Assembly: GCA_039590215.1 (NCBI GenBank)
Contig: JBDHFX010000140.1
Span: 1-5,977 of the forward strand
Source of the DNA: CAMYLR01 sp039590215
GTDB taxonomy: Bacteria > Gemmatimonadota > Gemmatimonadetes > JACCXV01 > JAHWKZ01
DNA length: 5,977 bases
Direction of reading: 5' to 3'
In this document: in pieces, positions 1 to 5,977 of the stretch
How the letters are laid out: every line of letters starts with the position of its first letter
How positions within the stretch are numbered: the stretch's first letter is position 1
The notes under the pieces: generated by a model
Databases searched by the model: none
Seen by the model: the letters and a program-made list of their open reading frames with translations, nothing else
Told to the model about the DNA's origin: nothing
Made by a program: the position numbers and the translations under genes

Positions 1-1
1 G

Positions 2-709
2 GCTTACAGCCAGTACCTGGACCTCAAAAAAACCTATAACGAAACCGTTCGCACGATGGTAAAGATCATCGAGATGCATGATCCGTACACCGCGGGACAC
101 TCGGACCGCGTTGCCAACTACGCACGGAGGCTGTGCGTGGCATTGAACGTCTCACCGGCCAAGACAGAGCGGATCGAGCTGGCGGCCTACTTGCACGATC
201 TCGGCAAGATCAACCTGGATCTAACCGGTGTTGTGAGAAAGGCCGGGAAGCTCACCGAAGAGGAACGACGTCTGATTCGCATGCACCCGGTGATGAGCGC
301 TGATTTGGCCAATCAGGTGAGCTACTTCAAGGGTGAGATCGAGGAAATGATCCGCCACCACCATGAGAATTGGGATGGATCAGGCTACCCCCACGGACTA
401 AGGGGGGAAGAGATCCCCTTCGGTGCTCGGATCATCCTTCTGGCAGACGCGTTCGATGCGATGACAACCAGCCGTGTCTACCGAGAGGCTCTCGATATTG
501 AGTTTGTCAAGGAAGAATTCCGCAAATTCGCCGGCATCCAGTTCGACCCGGAGCTCGTTCCGGTGTTCCTGGATAAAGTGGTAAAGGACGGAAGCGAGAT
601 CATAAGCAAGCCGATCGACGAGCCCTTGGAGGGGCAGCGAGCTCGCGCCCCAGAAGTTGTAGCCCACCAGCCGGAGATCCGGTCGATCCCACGCAGTTCC
701 GGGTTGTAG
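2..709 (+). CDS. HD-GYP domain protein, probable cyclic-di-GMP phosphodiesterase (5' partial)
   Basis: HD-GYP proteins are metal-dependent phosphodiesterases that hydrolyse cyclic di-GMP (some act on cGAMP) and thereby control motility, biofilm and related traits. The reading frame is open from the first complete codon at base 2, so the ATG at 56 is probably internal and the true start lies upstream. Numbering from base 2, the metal and signature residues are all visible: H33 in AGHSDRV, the H65-D66 pair in LHDLGKI with K69, H95 in MHPVM, HHE at 120-122, DG and GYP through residue 130, and the metal-ligand Asp149 in LADAFDAM. The helix before the domain (YLDLKKTYNETVRTM) resembles the linker that joins HD-GYP to PAS, GAF or receiver domains, so a sensory half is expected off the left edge. 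About 50 residues after the domain form a proline- and charge-rich tail with no recognised fold. The active site looks intact, so the domain call is firm; the substrate and the input signal are inferred. Confidence 0.93.
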   Translation, partial: AYSQYLDLKKTYNETVRTMVKIIEMHDPYTAGHSDRVANYARRLCVALNVSPAKTERIELAAYLHDLGKINLDLTGVVRKAGKLTEEERRLIRMHPVMSADLANQVSYFKGEIEEMIRHHHENWDGSGYPHGLRGEEIPFGARIILLADAFDAMTTSRVYREALDIEFVKEEFRKFAGIQFDPELVPVFLDKVVKDGSEIISKPIDEPLEGQRARAPEVVAHQPEIRSIPRSSGL

Positions 710-956
710 TTTGGTCTCTCCGGGCGCTCCTTGAGCTCAGCCTGGCACGAAACACTGAACACATCTAGCCTGTAGGGCGTCAATCTAAAAGACCGAGATC
801 GGTCGGGACTGTCGTAGTCAAGCGTTCCAGCCCGCCAGCTACTTGCCGGTGAAGGCCGGCCGGTTTCGAATGATCACACCTGCATGAAAACAACATGATT
901 AGGTCCGTCGTCTGGATCGCATGCCACCATACGATGGGTTGAAAGGAGTTCGTTCG
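710..956. other. Intergenic region between the HD-GYP and TPR genes
   Basis: This gap of about 250 bases shows no convincing coding sequence on either strand. Two short inverted repeats are visible: a 14-base imperfect palindrome at 791-804 (5-base arms GACCG/CGGTC around a 4-base loop) and a GC-rich GCCGG/CCGGC pair around 845-861. Neither is followed by a T-tract, so neither is a convincing terminator, and they could be operators or chance. The stretch must contain the TPR gene's promoter if that gene is a separate unit, but no hexamer pair stood out. The part before the TPR start ends in a clear ribosome binding site. Confidence 0.5.
941..948 (+). promoter_or_regulatory. Ribosome binding site that sets the TPR gene start
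   Basis: GAAAGGAG is a strong Shine-Dalgarno with an 8-base spacer to the ATG at 957. It decides in favour of that start over the in-frame ATG at 921, which would put 12 extra residues in front of an otherwise well-formed signal peptide. Confidence 0.8.
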
Positions 957-2444
957 ATGAGAAAGAGGTCCATGTTTGCCCTCTTGTTGGTCGCTCTGGC
1001 TATGCCAAGCCTGGCTCACGCTCAGGCATACGGCGCGAAGGACCATGCCGGCCACCATGAGGGGAAGGTAGCGATTACCACCGATTCTGAGGAAGCACGC
1101 ACACTTTTTCTGAAGGCGCGCAACCTCGCTGAAAAGCTGCACGCGGCGGAGGCTCGACCGGTCTACCGAGAGGCGATTGCCAAGGACCCCAACTTCGCGC
1201 TGGCGTACTTTGGAATGGCCAACGCCGCTGGATCCAACGATGAGTTTTTCGAGAACTTGGAGAAGGCCGTGTCCCTCGTAGACAACGCGTCACAAGGGGA
1301 GCGTCTGATGATCACTGGCCTTGACGCCGGTGTAAAGGGGAACCCGGATAAGCAGCTAGAACTATACACGGAGTTGATTCACAGCTTCCCCGACGATGAA
1401 CGAGGGCATCAGCTGCTGGCGGGCCTGTACTTCGGTCGGCAAGACTACGAGGCTGCGATCAAGCACTATGCCCACGCGACCGAGATCAATCCGGAGTATT
1501 CACCGGCCTACAACCTGCTTGGTTACGCAAACCGCTCGCTTGGCAACTACGAAGCGGCTGAAGCGGCCTTCCAGAAATACATCGAGGTGCTGCCAGGGGA
1601 ACCCAACCCGCACGACTCGTACGCGGAACTCCTAATGAAGACGGGGCGCTTCGAAGAGTCAATCGTGCAGTACAAGAAGGCACTCGAAGCGGACCCGAGC
1701 TTTCAGTTTTCGTACGCCGGTATCGCGAACAACCAGATGTTCATGGGCGACACCGATGCTGCGCGCGAGACGTTGCACGAGATGTACGAGGTGGCGGACA
1801 CCGATGGCATTCGCCGCCAGGCTTTGATGTGGATAGGCGCATCGTACATGTACGACGGTGACCGTGAGGCGGCTATGGAGGTCATGCACAAGCGTTTCGC
1901 GGTCGCCGAAGGGACCGACGATCACCTGTCGATGTCGAATGACTACAACCTGATGGGACGTATGCTGCTGGACACGGGCAGTCCAGACGAGGCGAGTGCC
2001 TTGTTCCAGAAGGCAGTCGATGAGGTCGCTTACGCTGACATCCCCGAGGAGATCAAGGAAGCAACACGCCGGAATCATCACTATACGGCGACACTGGTAG
2101 GGCTGGCCACCGGAGATCTAGAGTCCGCAAAGACTCACGCTAGCGCCTATCACGGAGCGGTGCAGGAGCACCAGGTTCCGTTCGAGATTCGGCAAGACCA
2201 CGAGCTCTTGGGTCGCATCGCGCTGGCTGACGGCGACAATCAGAGCGCACTTGAGCATTTTGCGCACGCCAACCAACAAGATCCTCGGGTCTTGTATGCC
2301 ATGGCTGAGGCATACCACGGGACGGGTAACCAAGAAGCCTCGGACGAGATGGCCAAGCAAGCTGCGAACTTCAATCAGTTGAACTTTGCGCTATCGTACG
2401 TCCGCGACGATGCGATGAAGATGGTGGCGCAAGCCGACGAGTAA
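957..2444 (+). CDS. Exported tetratricopeptide-repeat protein of unknown function
   Basis: The protein has 495 residues. Residues 1-22 form a typical Sec signal peptide: basic MRKR, a hydrophobic core FALLLVALAM, and a likely cleavage after AHA (A22|Q23). The product should therefore be periplasmic or outer-membrane associated; there is no lipobox cysteine. A short histidine-rich stretch (DHAGHH) follows the cleavage site. The rest is helical TPR solenoid. The clearest units are about residues 148-181 (ending in DYEAAIKHYAHATEINPEY), 182-216 (NLLGYANRSLGNYEAAEAAF), 217-248 (ELLMKTGRFEESIVQYKKAL) and 249-282; weaker repeats run to the C-terminus. The arrangement, including the SEEARTLFLKARNLAEK beginning and the NFNQLNFALSYVR ending, resembles a full-length TPR family I associate with Gemmatimonadota and Acidobacteriota; this is from memory. 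TPR domains mediate protein-protein contacts, and no catalytic motif is visible. The partner is unknown and neighbours give no clue. It ends in TAA immediately followed by TAG and has its own terminator, so it is probably monocistronic. Confidence 0.9.
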   Translation: MRKRSMFALLLVALAMPSLAHAQAYGAKDHAGHHEGKVAITTDSEEARTLFLKARNLAEKLHAAEARPVYREAIAKDPNFALAYFGMANAAGSNDEFFENLEKAVSLVDNASQGERLMITGLDAGVKGNPDKQLELYTELIHSFPDDERGHQLLAGLYFGRQDYEAAIKHYAHATEINPEYSPAYNLLGYANRSLGNYEAAEAAFQKYIEVLPGEPNPHDSYAELLMKTGRFEESIVQYKKALEADPSFQFSYAGIANNQMFMGDTDAARETLHEMYEVADTDGIRRQALMWIGASYMYDGDREAAMEVMHKRFAVAEGTDDHLSMSNDYNLMGRMLLDTGSPDEASALFQKAVDEVAYADIPEEIKEATRRNHHYTATLVGLATGDLESAKTHASAYHGAVQEHQVPFEIRQDHELLGRIALADGDNQSALEHFAHANQQDPRVLYAMAEAYHGTGNQEASDEMAKQAANFNQLNFALSYVRDDAMKMVAQADE

Positions 2445-2474
2445 TAGGCGGCGTAACAGTGAGTCGGGGCGCGG

Positions 2475-2501
2475 GTGGCACGCCACTCGTGCCTCTTTTT
2501 T
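2475..2501 (+). terminator. Rho-independent terminator of the TPR gene
   Basis: A perfect 6-base stem (GGCACG at 2477-2482 with CGTGCC at 2488-2493) encloses a 5-base loop and is followed directly by TCTTTTTT (2494-2501). It lies about 30 bases after the TPR stop codon. Read on the minus strand the hairpin has no T-tract after it, so it serves the + strand gene and not the convergent minus gene. Confidence 0.85.
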
Positions 2502-2519
2502 GCCTGCTACACAGTCCGA

Positions 2520-2873
2520 CTACGGTATCTTCACGTCCTTGATCCACATCACCAGTGTGGTGACCGAAGCAACACCGACGGCGAACGAGAACCAAAAGTG
2601 ACGCCTAAGTTGTTTGACGGGCGCGAGTTGCTGTTGTAGCTCCGGATCATCGGCGTCAAGACCACGAGTCAAGACCGCGAGCGTGGCTCGCGGCCAGAGG
2701 TTCAACTGAACCGGCCAGCCATCGTGGCGGTCCCACGCATCTGGACGATGTGATCGGATCCATCGGACTGCGCGGCGCGCCCTGCGGTCAGCGCGCGCGG
2801 AAACCCAGGAAGTTCGCAAGACAGCCAGGATCGCCAGACACAAGAAAAAAACGGGAACGAAACTAGTCTCCAT
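2520..2873 (-). CDS. Small two-helix membrane protein, UspB-like
   Basis: This 117-residue protein has a hydrophobic helix at about residues 4-20 (VPVFFLCLAILAVL), a strongly basic stretch at about 26-40 (ARADRRARRAVRWIR), a soluble middle part, and a second hydrophobic helix at about 92-110. The basic residues flanking both helices predict that the middle loop is cytoplasmic and both ends are outside. Length, two-helix layout and the segment DDPELQQQLAPVKQLRRHF before the second helix recall enterobacterial UspB (universal stress protein B, about 111 residues), an inner-membrane protein linked to stationary-phase ethanol resistance. This resemblance is recalled, not computed, so the family label is tentative, and no biochemical function can be stated. 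The coding call is supported by a GGAG ribosome site 8 bases before the ATG, by coherent membrane topology and by filling the gap between convergent and divergent neighbours. It converges on the TPR gene and is divergent from the flavoprotein gene. No terminator was found for it. Confidence 0.72.
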   Translation of the reverse strand: METSFVPVFFLCLAILAVLRTSWVSARADRRARRAVRWIRSHRPDAWDRHDGWPVQLNLWPRATLAVLTRGLDADDPELQQQLAPVKQLRRHFWFSFAVGVASVTTLVMWIKDVKIP

Positions 2874-2881
2874 GCGGGTGG

Positions 2882-2885
2882 CTCC
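2882..2885 (-). promoter_or_regulatory. Ribosome binding site of the UspB-like gene
   Basis: On the minus strand GGAG lies 8 bases before the ATG at 2873. It supports that start and supports the minus-strand reading of this gap as a real gene. Confidence 0.55.
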
Positions 2886-2916
2886 ATTGGAATGGGCTCG
2901 CCCAGCCCTGTGACTC

Positions 2917-2946
2917 TTTACTCAAGTTCCCTTGCTAACGCAAAAT
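2917..2946 (+). promoter_or_regulatory. Possible sigma-70-type promoter for the flavoprotein-kor operon
   Basis: TTTACT (2917-2922) and CAAAAT (2941-2946) each match four of six consensus bases for the -35 and -10 boxes and are 18 bases apart, in the 141-base divergent gap upstream of the start at 3015. The match is weak and could be chance. The operon's promoter should nevertheless lie in this gap, because the preceding gene reads in the opposite direction. Confidence 0.22.
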
Positions 2947-3014
2947 ACATGCCTCAAGGCGCTCGCCATGGCTGGCAACCGACCCGCCGGGAGTTTTAGG
3001 TTTTCAATACAGCT

Positions 3015-4694
3015 ATGCGACCTACAGACGTCTCCAATCCGGCCTACTATCACAAGGTCGTCGACTGCCAATGGGCGTGCCCGGCGCACACCAACGTCCC
3101 GGAGTATATCCGTATGATTGGCCAGGGACGGTACTCTGACGCGTACATGCTGAATCGCGAATCGAATGTTTTTCCCGGCATTCTAGGAAGGACCTGTGAC
3201 CGGCCGTGTGAGCCGGCGTGCCGACGCACCCGAGTGGACGGCAAACCCGTTGCGATCTGTCGTTTGAAGCGAGTCGCGGCGGATCTCAGAGGCGAAATCA
3301 CACATCGCCTCCCTGAAATCCCAAAGCGGAAGAACGGATTCAAGATCGCGTGCGTGGGCGCGGGTCCCGCTTCGTTGACCGTGGCTAACGATCTCCTACC
3401 ACTTGGTTATGAAGTGGTCATCTTTGAGCGCTTCGATCGCGCCGGCGGCCTCATGTGGACGAACATTCCTCAGTTCCGGTTGCCGGTCGAAGTGCTCAAC
3501 GAAGAGATCGATATGATCCTCGACATGGGGGTGGACATCCGGTACGACACGCCGATCACGAGCTTGGATGCGCTCCTCGCCGAGGGGTATGATGCCGTGT
3601 TTATCGGCTCGGGTGCACCGCGTGGAAAGAACCTCGAGATTCCCGGACGATACGAGTCAGACAAGATTCATATCGGGATCGACTGGCTGGAGTCGGTCGC
3701 CTTCGGCCACATCGACTCGATCGACCCGCGAGTTCTCATTATTGGCGCAGGTAACACCGCGATGGATTGCTGCCGGACCTCAAAGCGCATTGGCGGAACT
3801 GATGTCAAGGTGATGGCCAGAAAGCCAAGACGCCTTTTCAAAGCTTCCGATTGGGAACTAGAGGACGCTGAGGAGGAGCAGATCGAGATTCTGGAGAATC
3901 ACTCACCAGAGAGGTTCTTGATCGAAGATGGACAAGTTCGGGGGATGCGATTCGAAATCGTTGATTGGCACAAACAACCGGACATCGAGTTCAACGAATG
4001 GGATATGCCGATTGTCGACCGGGTGACGTTCCAGACGACCCGTGAGGGCGTCTTCGTTGGCGGCGATGCCGCGTGGGGCCCGGAGAACATTATTTGGGCT
4101 GTCGCCCACGGACATGAAGCGTCGATCTCGATTCACAATTACTGCCGGGGAGTCCCGGTATCGGATCGGCCACCAGAGGGAATGAACCTGGTGAGTCAGA
4201 AAATGGGACTCCACGAGTGGAGCTACAGCAACGACTACGACGCGTCAGAACGGGTACGCATGCGCCATGTGGAATTAGATCACCGGTTTGAGGGACTCGA
4301 TATCGAGGTCGAAATGGGCTTCGATCTTAAGCAGACGCTGACGGAGGTCGAGCGTTGTCTGAACTGTGATGTGCAGACTCACTTCACCGATCCGCTCTGC
4401 ATCGAGTGCGACGCTTGCATCGATGTTTGTCCGGTCGATTGCCTGACCATTACTGCTGGCGGGAATGAAAGTGACCTTCGCCAGCGTCTCACCGCTCCGG
4501 CAGAGAACGCCGAACAGGATCTCTACGTTTCGGGTGCGCTACCACAGACGGGTCGCGTAATGGTCAAGGACGAGGACATCTGTGTCCACTGCGGCCTTTG
4601 CGCTGAGCGGTGTCCCACCGCGGCATGGGACATGCGACAGTTTGAACTGCTCCTGCCCTATGCCGGTCGGTCGGCGTGCGCGACGACACCGTAG
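3015..4694 (+). CDS. GltD-type FAD/NAD(P)H oxidoreductase with C-terminal 2x[4Fe-4S] ferredoxin domain; apparent internal deletion
   Basis: The 559-residue protein is built like the small subunit of glutamate synthase plus a bacterial ferredoxin, and should carry electrons between NAD(P)H, FAD and iron-sulfur clusters in the cytoplasm. An N-terminal cluster domain has C18, C22, C61, C65, C69 and C82. The FAD-binding Rossmann motif is GAGPAS at 115-120, the NAD(P)-binding motif is GAGNTAMD at 244-251, and the closing FAD motif is GGD at 349-351. Two classic CxxCxxCxxxCP motifs follow at C462/465/468/472 and C523/526/529/533; C448 and C451 form a further pair. The start is the first ATG after an in-frame TAG at 2997-2999; its ribosome site is weak. 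The C-terminal end overlaps the 2-oxoacid oxidoreductase gene by 19 bases, so it probably works as that enzyme's electron-transfer partner. Oddly, GMRFEIVDW (ending at W318) runs almost straight into IEFNEWDMP, whereas relatives I recall have about 35-40 more residues there, including an AIGQ/AVGQ-type motif. The enzyme may be altered or impaired. The family is certain; the redox partner is inferred. Confidence 0.93.
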   Translation: MRPTDVSNPAYYHKVVDCQWACPAHTNVPEYIRMIGQGRYSDAYMLNRESNVFPGILGRTCDRPCEPACRRTRVDGKPVAICRLKRVAADLRGEITHRLPEIPKRKNGFKIACVGAGPASLTVANDLLPLGYEVVIFERFDRAGGLMWTNIPQFRLPVEVLNEEIDMILDMGVDIRYDTPITSLDALLAEGYDAVFIGSGAPRGKNLEIPGRYESDKIHIGIDWLESVAFGHIDSIDPRVLIIGAGNTAMDCCRTSKRIGGTDVKVMARKPRRLFKASDWELEDAEEEQIEILENHSPERFLIEDGQVRGMRFEIVDWHKQPDIEFNEWDMPIVDRVTFQTTREGVFVGGDAAWGPENIIWAVAHGHEASISIHNYCRGVPVSDRPPEGMNLVSQKMGLHEWSYSNDYDASERVRMRHVELDHRFEGLDIEVEMGFDLKQTLTEVERCLNCDVQTHFTDPLCIECDACIDVCPVDCLTITAGGNESDLRQRLTAPAENAEQDLYVSGALPQTGRVMVKDEDICVHCGLCAERCPTAAWDMRQFELLLPYAGRSACATTP

Positions 4695-5977
4695 CCAACA
4701 TCAACCAGTTCGCGATCAAACTCGCCAACGTGAACGGCACGGGATCGGCGAGCGCTAACGGGCTCCTGATGCAAGCGATCTTCCGGATGGGGGTTCCAGT
4801 ATCCGGGAAGAACGTCTTCCCATCCAACATTCAAGGCTTGCCTACGTGGTACGAGATCCGTGTCGATCGACACGGCTACACGGCGCGCGCTCAAGAATTC
4901 GATGTAGTCGTAGCGATGAACCGAGAGAGTTACGGTCGTGACGTCGCCGAGGTGCGACCTGGAGGTTACCTAATCTACGACTCTTCGTGGCCGCTCGACC
5001 TAGCCCTCGCGAGGGACGACGTCACATTTCTCGGCGCGCCGCTCGCCCGGATCTGCAACGAGAAATTCGAGGGTGCCCGGGAGCGGATCCTGATGAAGAA
5101 CATCGCTTATGTGGGCGTCCTGGCGGCGCTTGTCGAGCTCGACCTAGACGTTGTGGACACGATGCTTCGTGAACGGTTTGGTAAGAAGAAGCACCTGATG
5201 GACTCAAACCGACGCGCGATTCGGCTCGGGTTCGAGTTTGCCAGCGAAAACTTCGAGTGTCCACTTCCAGTTCGATTGGAGACGATGGACACAACCGGCG
5301 ATGCGATCATGATCGACGGCAACACCGCTGCTGCACTTGGATGCATTTACGCTGGTGCGAGTGTCGGTGCGTGGTACCCAATCACGCCTGCAACCTCGTT
5401 GATGGATGCGTTTCTTCGGTTCTGTAGACGGTACCGCGAGAACGGAGAGAACGGCGAGAGGCGGTACTGCGTGGTACAAGCTGAGGATGAGCTGGCCGCA
5501 GCCGGCGTCGTGATTGGAGCAGGCTGGATGGGAGCGAGGGCGTTCACGCCGACGAGCGGGCCTGGGATCTCCTTGATGAGCGAGTTCATCGGTCTCGCAT
5601 ACTATACCGAGGTACCGGCGGTCTTCTTTGACATTCAGCGGACCGGTCCTTCCACCGGTATGCCGACTCGGACACAGCAAGGGGATCTACTGTCGGTGGC
5701 TTATGCCTCACACGGCGATACGAAGCATATCGCACTATTCCCTGCTGATCCCCGCGAGTGTTTCGACTTGACCGTGAAGGCATTTGACTTAGCCGACCGA
5801 TATCAAACGCCGGTCTTCGTTGTATCCGACCTGGACATCGGAATGAACGACTGGATGTGCGAACGTTTTGAATGGCACGACGAATATCGGCCGGATCGCG
5901 GCAAGATCCTAGGCGCTGAAGAACTTGAGCAACTCGAAGCATTCTATCGTTACCTCGATATCGATGGAGATGGCGTG
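4676..5977 (+). CDS. korA: 2-oxoacid:ferredoxin oxidoreductase, fused gamma-alpha subunit (probably 2-oxoglutarate; 3' partial)
   Basis: These enzymes use thiamine diphosphate and [4Fe-4S] clusters to convert a 2-oxoacid and CoA to acyl-CoA and CO2 while reducing ferredoxin, or run in reverse to fix CO2. The 434 residues in the window start with the gamma domain (NVNGTGSASANGLL at 18-31, then FPSNIQGLPTWYEIRV at 48-63). The alpha domain begins near residue 204 (GDAIMIDGNTAAALG) and carries YPITP at 234-238, QAEDE at 268-272, TSGPG at 293-297 and GPSTGMPT at 324-331. The order gamma then alpha in one chain, and the GPSTGMPTRTQQGD wording, favour the KorA (2-oxoglutarate) branch over pyruvate enzymes, but substrate cannot be settled from this. 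The GTG at 4676 is chosen because the frame opens only after a TGA at 4643-4645, it is the only usual start codon before the conserved NGTGSASAN motif, and the next ATG is too late. It has no clear Shine-Dalgarno and overlaps the upstream gene by 19 bases, suggesting translational coupling. The frame is open to the window end; roughly the last third of the alpha part, and the korB gene, should follow. Confidence 0.9.
   Translation, partial: MRDDTVANINQFAIKLANVNGTGSASANGLLMQAIFRMGVPVSGKNVFPSNIQGLPTWYEIRVDRHGYTARAQEFDVVVAMNRESYGRDVAEVRPGGYLIYDSSWPLDLALARDDVTFLGAPLARICNEKFEGARERILMKNIAYVGVLAALVELDLDVVDTMLRERFGKKKHLMDSNRRAIRLGFEFASENFECPLPVRLETMDTTGDAIMIDGNTAAALGCIYAGASVGAWYPITPATSLMDAFLRFCRRYRENGENGERRYCVVQAEDELAAAGVVIGAGWMGARAFTPTSGPGISLMSEFIGLAYYTEVPAVFFDIQRTGPSTGMPTRTQQGDLLSVAYASHGDTKHIALFPADPRECFDLTVKAFDLADRYQTPVFVVSDLDIGMNDWMCERFEWHDEYRPDRGKILGAEELEQLEAFYRYLDIDGDGV

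Noticed and set aside
921..956. Upstream in-frame ATG at 921 as the TPR gene start.
   Set aside because: It would place 12 residues ahead of a textbook signal peptide and has no good ribosome site, while the ATG at 957 follows GAAAGGAG at ideal spacing.
780..1142. Minus-strand open frame of 120 codons across the start of the TPR gene.
   Set aside because: It overlaps the well-supported TPR coding sequence, and its translation shows no recognisable domain or plausible composition.
1659..2081. Minus-strand open frame of 140 codons inside the TPR gene.
   Set aside because: It is antisense to a clear TPR protein; its His/Val/Arg-rich translation is typical of a reverse-frame shadow in GC-rich DNA.
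2921..2959. CTCAAG repeated twice with an intervening CTTG, as a possible operator before the flavoprotein gene.
   Set aside because: The arms are only 4-6 bases and irregularly spaced; this is expected by chance.
2932..3117. Plus-strand 61-codon frame overlapping the flavoprotein start.
   Set aside because: Its second half is a frame-shifted reading of the conserved cysteine-rich N-terminus of the flavoprotein, and no ribosome site precedes it.
4640..4700. Possible frameshift joining the flavoprotein and the oxidoreductase subunit into one protein.
   Set aside because: The flavoprotein ends a normal distance after its last ferredoxin motif and the next gene has its own plausible N-terminus, so two overlapping genes explain the sequence.
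5204..5680. Minus-strand open frame of 158 codons opposite korA.
   Set aside because: The plus strand encodes diagnostic gamma-alpha motifs through this whole stretch, and the reverse translation resembles no family.

Overview
The window is a moderately GC-rich, densely coding piece of a bacterial chromosome. It holds five protein genes and no RNA genes, mobile elements, CRISPR arrays or long repeats that I could see. The TPR protein, and the pairing of a GltD-like flavoprotein with a fused gamma-alpha 2-oxoacid:ferredoxin oxidoreductase subunit, recall Gemmatimonadota, Acidobacteriota and related uncultured lineages. That placement rests on remembered family resemblance, not on a search.

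Layout. (1) 2-709, +: the C-terminal part of an HD-GYP phosphodiesterase whose sensor or receiver half lies upstream of the window. (2) 710-956: a non-coding gap of about 250 bases ending in a strong Shine-Dalgarno. (3) 957-2444, +: an exported tetratricopeptide-repeat protein, closed by a good rho-independent terminator at 2475-2501. (4) 2520-2873, -: a small two-helix membrane protein, convergent with the TPR gene and shaped like UspB. (5) 3015-4694, +: a GltD-type FAD/NAD(P)H oxidoreductase with two C-terminal [4Fe-4S] ferredoxin motifs. (6) 4676-5977, +, running off the end: the gamma-alpha subunit of a 2-oxoacid (probably 2-oxoglutarate) ferredoxin oxidoreductase, starting at a GTG inside the end of gene 5.

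The last two genes form an operon and very probably a functional unit. The oxidoreductase oxidises a 2-oxoacid with thiamine diphosphate and CoA, or runs in reverse as a reductive carboxylase, while the flavo-iron-sulfur protein exchanges electrons between NAD(P)H and ferredoxin-type clusters. The beta (TPP-binding) subunit is expected just beyond the right edge. The other genes look like unrelated single transcription units.

The most notable oddity is in the flavoprotein. It appears to lack, in frame, the segment that in its relatives carries the conserved AIGQ/AVGQ-type motif, although everything on both sides is well preserved. I found no sign of a wholly new defence or mobile system in this window.
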